In this document: positions 1 to 4,559 of the stretch, one piece after another | Layout: each line of letters starts with the position of its first letter | How positions within the stretch are numbered: position 1 is the first letter of the stretch | Assembly: GCA_023301245.1 (NCBI GenBank) | Contig: JALZUV010000283.1 | Span: 1 to 8,456, forward strand | Origin: Rickettsiales bacterium | GTDB taxonomy: Bacteria; Pseudomonadota; Alphaproteobacteria; Rickettsiales; JALZUV01 | DNA: 8,456 nt | Reading direction: 5' to 3' | Made by a program: the position numbers and the translations under genes | Notes under the pieces: model-generated | What the model was told of the DNA's origin: nothing | The model's input: only the letters and a program-made list of their open reading frames with translations | Database searches by the model: none

Positions 1-27
1 TTTCAGAATAAATAATTCTTAGTTTTT

Positions 28-68
28 AAAAACTCTCCCGAAACAATCCGTAGAAAGAACGGGAGAGT
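28..68 (-). terminator. Rho-independent terminator, minus strand
   Basis: ACTCTCCCG (68-60 read on the minus strand) pairs perfectly with CGGGAGAGT (40-32), giving a 9-bp GC-containing stem around a 19-nt loop. It is followed on the minus strand by a short run of T's (32-28). On the plus strand the stem is followed only by A's, so it would work for minus-strand transcription. The only minus-strand transcript upstream of it in this window is the sRNA candidate. The large loop lowers certainty. Confidence 0.5.
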
Positions 69-216
69 AAAAAAACTATGCTTCTTAAAGGTTTAAAAAG
101 TGAGTATCACCAGTCGGAGGGGACTAGCAATACTCCTTAACATAAACCGATTATCTGTGACTTTCCTTGCGGAAAGAGAATTTTCTGTAAAATGTATTTT
201 AGAGAAAAAGTTTGAT
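28..216 (-). ncRNA. Candidate small RNA with anti-Shine-Dalgarno loop
   Basis: Read on the minus strand, a promoter at 250-222 would start an RNA near 216. The RNA then holds, in order: a weak AU hairpin (201-188); a 6-bp stem CTTTCC/GGAAAG closed by a GCAA tetraloop (176-161); a hairpin with outer stem GAGTAT/ATACTC (135-130 with 107-102) and inner stem GACT/AGTC-type pairing around a CCCUCC loop (121-116); and a 9-bp terminator stem (68-60 with 40-32) followed by U's. The C-loop hairpin is itself followed by ACUUUUU, so a shorter RNA ending near 95 (about 120 nt) is also possible, besides the form of about 190 nt. C-rich anti-SD loops are known from several alphaproteobacterial trans-acting sRNAs. 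I do not recognise this one as a named family. No expression evidence is available, so the RNA is inferred from promoter, fold and terminator only. Confidence 0.45.
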
Positions 217-221
217 GCACT

Positions 222-250
222 CTTATAGCATAAATAGCCGTTATTCTCAA
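222..250 (-). promoter_or_regulatory. Sigma-70-type promoter, minus strand
   Basis: On the minus strand TTGAGA (250-245) and TATAAG (227-222) are separated by exactly 17 nt. Each hexamer matches the housekeeping consensus at five of six positions. The predicted start is near 216, pointing away from the DAHP synthase gene into the hairpin-rich segment. No plausible protein gene follows it, which is why it is assigned to the sRNA candidate. Confidence 0.45.
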
Positions 251-353
251 TGGGGGCAGAGGTGTTGTCATTAAACTGTCATATAACTCTATGCTTGCGC
301 TTGCGGGTCGGCTCGCTTACATCTTAAGTCTTATGGCAAAGGCAAAAAATAGT

Positions 354-1712
354 ATGAGTGAAACCTTGTGGACCCCGCAAAGCTGGCGTGATTATCCAAT
401 ATTACAGCAACCTGAATATAGCGATGTAGCGAAGCTTCAAGCGGTTGAGCATCAGTTGGGTTCTTACCCGCCGCTCACCTCGGCAGGCGAGGCTGTGCAG
501 CTAAAGCGCGATTTGGCCGAAGTATGCGAAGGCCGCGCCTTCTTACTACAAGGCGGCGATTGTGCGGAGAGCTTCGCTGAATTCAGCCAAGATAACCTCC
601 GCAGTTTCTTCCGCGTGTTGCTGCAAATGACGGTTGCATTGATGTATGGCGCAGGTTGCCCTGTGGTAAAAGTGGGCCGTATTGCTGGCCAATTTGCTAA
701 ACCCCGTTCTGGCGGGACTGAAACACAAGATGGTATTGAGTTGCCGAGCTATCGCGGCGATGCGGTCAATGCGATGGAGTTTGAAGCTGTTGGTCGTCAA
801 CCCGACCCTGATCGTTTGTTGAAAGTTTATAACCAATCCACCGCCACGCTCAACTTTTTGCGTGCCTTAGGTACAGGCGGTTTCGCTAGTTTGCGCCAAA
901 TTAGCCAATGGAATATGGATTTTATTGATAATTCAGCACAAGGTCGTCGTTTCCAAAAACTAGTCGACCGCATTGCCGAATGTGTGCAATTTATTGAGGC
1001 TTGCGGTCTTGATATGGATAATATGGAAGAGCTGAATGAAGCGCGTTTTTATACGTCGCACGAGGCGCTTTTGCTTGGCTATGAATCATCGCTCACACGC
1101 CAGCATGTAGATGGCAAACATTATGCCTGTTCGGCTCATCAATTATGGATTGGCGATAGAACTCGCCAGCCTGACCACGCCCATGTGGAATATATGCGCG
1201 GCATTGGTAACCCCATTGCTTGTAAGCTTGGCCCATCAATGACCAAAGACGATTTACTGCGCCTTACCGAGACATTGAACCCTGAAAATGAAGCAGGGCG
1301 TTTAACTTACATTGTGCGTATGGGCGCAGGTAATGTGGGCGAGAATTTGCCTAAATTTATTCGTATATTAAAAGAAGAAGGCGCGAAGGTTATTTGGTCA
1401 TGCGACCCTATGCATGGTAATACTATCAAATCACCTAACGGTTATAAGACACGGAAATTTATTGATATTTTAAATGAAGTACGCGAATTTTTCGCTGTGC
1501 ATCAAGCCGAAGGTACTTACGCAGGCGGAGTGCATTTTGAAATGACAGGCCAAGATGTCACTGAATGTTTAGGCGGTGCTCAAGCCATTTCGGAAATTGA
1601 TTTAGGCAGTCGCTATCACACTCATTGCGACCCACGTTTAAACGCCTCGCAAAGTTTGGAACTCGCTTTCTTAATCGCTGAAGAAATTAAAAAATATCAC
1701 GACGCGAAATAA
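354..1712 (+). CDS. aroG: Class II 3-deoxy-7-phosphoheptulonate (DAHP) synthase
   Basis: Catalyses condensation of phosphoenolpyruvate with erythrose 4-phosphate to DAHP, the first step of the shikimate pathway to Phe, Tyr, Trp and other aromatics, in the cytosol. The product is 452 aa from ATG 354. Family motifs are clear: LLQGGDCAES (about 64-73), KVGRIAGQFAKPRS (about 106-119), SCDPMHGNT (349-357) and HFEMTGQDVTE (from 394). The expected metal ligands are Cys70, His354, Glu396 and Asp426. Their spacing (42 residues His to Glu, 30 Glu to Asp) matches the M. tuberculosis class II enzyme. I prefer start 354 because MSETLWTPQSWR is the family's usual N-terminus. Upstream in-frame starts at 291 and 333 add an unrelated leader and lack a Shine-Dalgarno sequence; 354 has only a weak AAAGGC upstream. 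There is no fused chorismate mutase or other regulatory domain. The gene stands alone and converges on the minus-strand gene 7 nt downstream. The symbol varies between species (aroG/aroF). Confidence 0.96.
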   Translation: MSETLWTPQSWRDYPILQQPEYSDVAKLQAVEHQLGSYPPLTSAGEAVQLKRDLAEVCEGRAFLLQGGDCAESFAEFSQDNLRSFFRVLLQMTVALMYGAGCPVVKVGRIAGQFAKPRSGGTETQDGIELPSYRGDAVNAMEFEAVGRQPDPDRLLKVYNQSTATLNFLRALGTGGFASLRQISQWNMDFIDNSAQGRRFQKLVDRIAECVQFIEACGLDMDNMEELNEARFYTSHEALLLGYESSLTRQHVDGKHYACSAHQLWIGDRTRQPDHAHVEYMRGIGNPIACKLGPSMTKDDLLRLTETLNPENEAGRLTYIVRMGAGNVGENLPKFIRILKEEGAKVIWSCDPMHGNTIKSPNGYKTRKFIDILNEVREFFAVHQAEGTYAGGVHFEMTGQDVTECLGGAQAISEIDLGSRYHTHCDPRLNASQSLELAFLIAEEIKKYHDAK

Positions 1713-1724
1713 TCGCTAATTATT
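1708..1724. terminator. Weak AT-only hairpin between convergent genes
   Basis: AATAAT (1708-1713) pairs with ATTATT (1719-1724) around CGCTA and is followed by GCTTTT on the plus strand. It overlaps the stop codons of both convergent genes, which lie only 7 nt apart. A stem of A-T pairs alone is a poor terminator, so this is only the best candidate in a very short gap. Confidence 0.2.
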
Positions 1725-2037
1725 GCTTTTGTGGGCCTTGATTGTTGGCGCGCTCGTTTTGTTCCTTTAAGTTTTTTGCCGTGAATTTACCTATAGGAAT
1801 TTCTTCATTGGTTGAAAACCCATAAGCTTTTGGGTCTTTGCCCACCCTGTTAATATTATCTGCGAGAGTTCTATCACTACCATTCGAAAGTGATATAACT
1901 TTGCGTTCCTCTTCTAACATATCACGAACCTGCTCAGCGCCTATAATTTGGCCAGATTCAATGCCATATCGACTCGGGTTATGAGCCATATCATTCATAC
2001 GTTGGATGATATCTTTGTCGCTAATTGGGGTGGGCAT
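1720..2037 (-). CDS. Unrecognised 105-aa protein with internal repeat and GKFT motif
   Basis: I do not recognise this family. The protein is hydrophilic and charged, with no signal peptide or membrane segment, so it is probably cytosolic. It contains two copies of a short motif 48 residues apart: MNDMAHNPSRYGIES (14-28) and INRVGKDPKAYGFST (62-76). They share Asn, then Pro six residues later, then Tyr-Gly at +9/+10. The C-terminus carries IGKFTAKNL (82-90), which resembles MGKFTSAAL in the upstream neighbour. The start is supported by GAGG (2047-2044) 6 nt before ATG. It lies 21 nt downstream of the 253-aa gene on the same strand, so the two are probably co-transcribed. The gene is very likely real given its ribosome site, spacing and repeat; its function is unknown. 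Confidence 0.8.
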   Translation of the reverse strand: MPTPISDKDIIQRMNDMAHNPSRYGIESGQIIGAEQVRDMLEEERKVISLSNGSDRTLADNINRVGKDPKAYGFSTNEEIPIGKFTAKNLKEQNERANNQGPQKQ

Positions 2038-2058
2038 TTTGGGCCTCTTTCATAAAGA

Positions 2059-2820
2059 TTAACTTTCGGTCTCTTCCTTTTTCTGCATAATCGGCGCGGT
2101 TTTACGGCTTTTCTTCAGTAAGGCAGCAGAGGTAAATTTACCCATTGCTTCTTTTTGCACAGGAGGAGAGGTTTCAACGCTGGCTTCTGCCGCTTGCGTG
2201 CGTGCATCAGGTTGATATTCATTCGGATAATTATCAATGTAAAAACCAGCACCATCTTCGGTTGCTTTAATTTCTAGTACCCATTTTTTGATAGGTGGTT
2301 GGCCATCATCGGTTTTTTGATACACCATAATGTACATTTTATTCGTCAGCGGAATGGAAACTTCGGGGAAGAGCTCATGCAAGCGAACCATCTCATTTTG
2401 TGCAGTATCAACTTGCGTATGTACGCGATTTTTTTGAATGTCGCGCATAATAGGGTGACCCCAGTTAGGGTGACGGCGAGGCGGTTGGCGGCGCTGCGGA
2501 TGGTATTTTTTATCAATACTCAATAATACAGGTGAAATCGTCCATTTGCCTTTTTCGGCGCGTTTCACTTCAAAGCGCGCATAATTGCCAATATAGCCTT
2601 TTTCGCGCATAGCGGAGGATAGGCCGTAGCCACGTATCCATAATTTCAATTCGGTGGGGTTCGTGTCAATATCTTCAGGAAGACGTGACGTAATAAAGGT
2701 GTCGCCCAGTGCTTCTAGGCGGTCTTTTGCTTGATCTGCATTTGCAAATCGGAAGTGTTCGCCCAAGATTGCTTCAATCGTTGGGTTCTTTACTGAGGCA
2801 TATTTCTTTTTAAGTGCCAT
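2059..2820 (-). CDS. Unrecognised 253-aa protein with basic His/Pro segment and GKFT motif
   Basis: I do not recognise this family. No signal peptide or transmembrane helix is visible, so a cytosolic location is likely. An N-terminal basic start (MALKKKY) leads into a mixed helical/strand region (about 10-100). A strongly basic Pro/His/Arg segment follows at about 104-123 (HPQRRQPPRRHP), a possible nucleic-acid or polyanion contact. A second folded region (about 125-200) contains MYIMVYQK and KKWVLEIK strands. The tail (about 205-253) looks disordered, being Ala/Glu/Lys-rich, and carries MGKFTSAALLKKS (226-238), similar to the C-terminal motif of the next gene downstream. A possible AAGGA lies 11 nt before ATG, rather far. 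It is the first gene of a probable two-gene unit that starts just after the methyltransferase terminator. Function unknown; coding status is good because the frame is long and the composition matches its neighbours. Confidence 0.82.
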   Translation of the reverse strand: MALKKKYASVKNPTIEAILGEHFRFANADQAKDRLEALGDTFITSRLPEDIDTNPTELKLWIRGYGLSSAMREKGYIGNYARFEVKRAEKGKWTISPVLLSIDKKYHPQRRQPPRRHPNWGHPIMRDIQKNRVHTQVDTAQNEMVRLHELFPEVSIPLTNKMYIMVYQKTDDGQPPIKKWVLEIKATEDGAGFYIDNYPNEYQPDARTQAAEASVETSPPVQKEAMGKFTSAALLKKSRKTAPIMQKKEETES

Positions 2821-2852
2821 AATCTGAGGTATCCTTACCTATAGTTTAAAAG

Positions 2853-2872
2853 TTTCACCCATTAAGGTGAAA
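2853..2872 (-). terminator. Hairpin terminator after the methyltransferase gene
   Basis: TTTCACC (2853-2859) and GGTGAAA (2866-2872) form a perfect 7-bp stem around a 6-nt loop. On the minus strand the stem is followed by CTTTTAAAC, a modest U-tract. It sits 32 nt past the methyltransferase stop and 32 nt before the start of the next minus-strand gene, which suggests a transcription-unit boundary. On the plus strand TTTCATT follows, so weak bidirectional action is possible. Confidence 0.5.
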
Positions 2873-2876
2873 TTTC

Positions 2877-2882
2877 ATTATA
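2877..2882 (-). promoter_or_regulatory. Possible -10 box for the two-gene GKFT unit
   Basis: The minus strand reads a perfect TATAAT here, about 57 nt before the ATG of the 253-aa gene. No good -35 hexamer lies 16-18 nt upstream. If used, transcription would start near 2870, inside the terminator hairpin, so the new transcript could not form that terminator. Support is the -10 match and location only. Confidence 0.28.
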
Positions 2883-2904
2883 ACAACTAAATGTTAAGAG
2901 AGTG

Positions 2905-3639
2905 TTACGGTAGATTTCTATTTAACGATGTCGCGGCCTTAGCCGCTCCAGCAAAGGCTTTTATGGGGGTTCCTTTAATAGGCGCTTGCTTACGTTTCTC
3001 AACTTCGAGCAATAAAATGCCGCCAAAATGCGGGAAAAACCGACTGCCAATATTCTCAATAAATCGAGCAAATCGTAAAATTGCACGCGAGTTTGTGGGT
3101 GGAAAAAATAGCGCTTCATGCGATTGAATCACAGCAAAATCATGTCGCTGTAATAGGTTCTTTAGTTGCGTTAAATTATACGGCTGACCGTTACTATAGG
3201 GAGCGGAATCTGCACGTGCCCAGAAGCTATGGCGGTTTGGTACTAGCAGTAATACTCGCCCCGATGGGGTTAAACAGCGTTGTAACTCGTTCAATAAAGT
3301 CGAGGGGGTGGGGGTATGCTCAAGCGCATGTAATAATAAAATACGATTGAGTGTGCCACTATGAAATGGCAATAAATTTTCGTGGATTAATAGCGTTTGG
3401 TTGGGTCGACCTTCAGGCCAATGTACGACCCCTTGGCCTGAAGGCATGGCGGCGGTAACCACATCGGCGTTCTTTAAAAAAGGGCGTAGAGTTGGGATAG
3501 CATAGCCAAGGCCAATGAGGGTTTCGCCCTTGGCTTCGGGCCAAATTTTTGCGACGGCGCGGCGCAAGTTGTGCGTGCAAACTTGCCCTAAGGCAGAATC
3601 GTAGAATTTTTTTAGTTCAGTAACATCAGGCCAGAGCAT
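2905..3639 (-). CDS. Class I SAM-dependent methyltransferase-fold protein
   Basis: Probably a cytosolic methyltransferase-domain protein of the Methyltransf_11 type; the substrate is unknown. The 244-aa product has a nucleotide-binding-like strand and glycine loop, ETLIGLGYAIP (39-49), standing in for motif I. Further on are LNRILLLHALEHT (97-109), equivalent to the post-motif strand, and GRVLLLVPNRHSFWAR (127-142), then PYSNGQPYNLTQL (147-159). The last two are hallmarks of a small alphaproteobacterial family I know from other genomes. The motif I loop is less regular than the canonical GxGxG, so catalytic activity is not certain. The C-terminus (about 214-244) is basic and Ala-rich. The gene begins 25 nt after the DUF3108 stop on the same strand and is probably co-transcribed. 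No Shine-Dalgarno sequence is visible before the ATG, so translation may depend on coupling or another mechanism. A hairpin terminator follows the stop. Confidence 0.85.
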   Translation of the reverse strand: MLWPDVTELKKFYDSALGQVCTHNLRRAVAKIWPEAKGETLIGLGYAIPTLRPFLKNADVVTAAMPSGQGVVHWPEGRPNQTLLIHENLLPFHSGTLNRILLLHALEHTPTPSTLLNELQRCLTPSGRVLLLVPNRHSFWARADSAPYSNGQPYNLTQLKNLLQRHDFAVIQSHEALFFPPTNSRAILRFARFIENIGSRFFPHFGGILLLEVEKRKQAPIKGTPIKAFAGAAKAATSLNRNLP

Positions 3640-3664
3640 GGCAGTAGTTTAACGCATAAATGAT

Positions 3665-4486
3665 TTATTTCGAAGCGACATTTGTGGTGTTAATATTGCA
3701 AGCTTCATTGAAGCAATAATCCTTTATCCATGCCATAACTGTGCCGCCATAAAGGTCGAGTTGGAAGCCGAGCAGGGTAAAGTTTTCTTTTTCAATGAAG
3801 AACTCCAAGTCGGGCTCGCCTTTGGCCATTTTCTTGATTTCTTTTTGTTTGAATCCACCCAGTGGGATACGTTTTAAAACAAGTTTAATTGCGGGCACTT
3901 TCTTATCATCTAGAAAAATACTCGTATTTGCATTAAGGACGCGAGCTTGTAAATCGAAGCGCCTTACGCCGTCGAAAACAGGGATGGTAATTTCAGTTTC
4001 ATTATTTGCTAGTGCCTTCTTAATGGCAACGCGCATCGAAAGGATGGCGGTTAAGCTATCGTCCACCTTTGTTTTTAAACCAACAGGCACTTCGGGGCGA
4101 GCGCCGCGCCACGGCAGAATTTCTTCTTTGGTAATTTTTCCGGCTGCATCGTAGTTCATTTCGATGCTTTTGTCGTGGCCACCACTGCGGTAATCGCTGC
4201 GATAGGTGATGGGCTGAAATTCGTTACTCTTGGTTTTACCAGAAACTTTAGTCGTGCTTTTATGCTTGCTGAAAAGGGCAACAAAACCAGAGGTTTTTAG
4301 GCGGCTTTCAACGTTATAATTTTCATCATCATACTTCATTTGTAGGTTGAGCTTACCCAAACGTAAGCCACTCCATGAAAAGGCATAATCGCCCTCAAAC
4401 ACCAAAGCATCAGCTTGCGCCGTGTTAGTAAATAAAATACACAATAATAGTGCTAAGCACTTGAAAAACTTTACCCTCATTCCCAT
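3665..4486 (-). CDS. DUF3108 domain-containing exported protein
   Basis: A 273-aa protein of the DUF3108 family, periplasmic or cell-envelope in location; no biochemical role is established. The N-terminus is a classic Sec signal: basic start, hydrophobic core LALLLCILF (11-19), and AQA before the likely cleavage at Ala25/Asp26. There is no lipobox. The mature part is strand-rich, opening with EGDYAFSWSGLRLGKL (about 31-46) and closing with FTLLGFQLDLYGGTVMAWI (about 236-254). Two cysteines near the C-terminus (DYCFNEAC) could form a disulfide. Two starts are possible, Met1 (4486) and Met3 (4480); neither has a Shine-Dalgarno sequence. TATGAT on the minus strand (4498-4493) ends 6 nt before Met1, so the mRNA could be leaderless. 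The first codons overlap the heat-shock promoter of the divergent clpB gene. It is the first gene of a likely pair with the methyltransferase. Confidence 0.88.
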   Translation of the reverse strand: MGMRVKFFKCLALLLCILFTNTAQADALVFEGDYAFSWSGLRLGKLNLQMKYDDENYNVESRLKTSGFVALFSKHKSTTKVSGKTKSNEFQPITYRSDYRSGGHDKSIEMNYDAAGKITKEEILPWRGARPEVPVGLKTKVDDSLTAILSMRVAIKKALANNETEITIPVFDGVRRFDLQARVLNANTSIFLDDKKVPAIKLVLKRIPLGGFKQKEIKKMAKGEPDLEFFIEKENFTLLGFQLDLYGGTVMAWIKDYCFNEACNINTTNVASK

Positions 4487-4488
4487 CT
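4460..4488 (+). promoter_or_regulatory. RpoH (sigma-32) heat-shock promoter of clpB
   Basis: CTTGAAA (4460-4466) and CCCATCT (4482-4488) are separated by 15 nt. This matches the known sigma-32 consensus CTTGAAA-N11-16-CCCATNT at every defined position. The predicted start is near 4495, giving a leader of about 65 nt before the clpB ATG. clpB is a standard member of the RpoH regulon in Proteobacteria, which supports the assignment. The -10 element contains the reverse complement of the DUF3108 start codon, and the -35 element lies over its codons 7-9. Confidence 0.8.
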
Positions 4489-4527
4489 ATATATCATAGG
4501 AAACAACATTTGTAAAATCGACAGTTG

Positions 4528-4540
4528 CGCGGTCACCGCG
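4528..4540 (+). promoter_or_regulatory. GC hairpin in the clpB leader
   Basis: CGCGG (4528-4532) and CCGCG (4536-4540) form a tight 5-bp stem with a TCA loop. It ends 7 nt before the GAGGAG Shine-Dalgarno sequence (4548-4553), which lies 6 nt before the ATG. It does not sequester the ribosome site, so an RNA-thermometer role is not indicated. It could insulate the site or stabilise the mRNA. Confidence 0.3.
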
Positions 4541-4559
4541 GGTTAGCGAGGAGTTTGAT

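Larger units (their letters stand above)
1..353. other. Intergenic region upstream of the DAHP synthase gene
   Basis: No convincing protein gene lies here. The region is AT-rich and full of inverted repeats. The minus strand reads as a promoter, several hairpins and a terminator, annotated separately as an sRNA candidate. At the extreme left, AGAAT (5-9) pairs with ATTCT (15-19) and is followed by TAGTTTTT on the plus strand. This could be a weak terminator for a gene beyond the left edge. A TATAAC hexamer at 282-287 could be the -10 box of the DAHP synthase promoter, but no matching -35 box is visible. The segment 291-353 is open in the DAHP synthase frame but is probably untranslated leader. 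Confidence 0.6.

Noticed and set aside
102..135. Plus-strand reading of the GAGTAT/ATACTC hairpin as an SRP RNA or riboswitch upstream of the DAHP synthase gene
   Set aside because: The loop lacks the conserved SRP sequence with its GGAA tetraloop, and I match no riboswitch class. Promoter and U-tracts favour the minus strand.
137..271. Minus-strand 44-codon ORF beginning MTTPLPPLRITA and ending just before the C-loop hairpin
   Set aside because: It has no Shine-Dalgarno sequence, resembles no family I know, and contains the good promoter at 250-222 within it. The hairpin directly after its stop would fit a terminator, so a small protein is not fully excluded.
265..287. TTGTCA…TATAAC as a complete plus-strand promoter for the DAHP synthase gene
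   Set aside because: The spacer is only 11 nt, too short for a sigma-70 promoter; only the -10-like box is noted.
250..327. Plus-strand 25-codon ORF that could be a leader peptide controlling the DAHP synthase gene
   Set aside because: It encodes no Trp, Phe or Tyr residues, has no ribosome site, and no terminator/antiterminator pair lies between it and the gene, so an attenuation mechanism is not supported.
4528..4553. RNA thermometer controlling clpB
   Set aside because: The stable hairpin lies upstream of the Shine-Dalgarno sequence and does not pair with it; no alternative pairing masking GAGGAG was seen.
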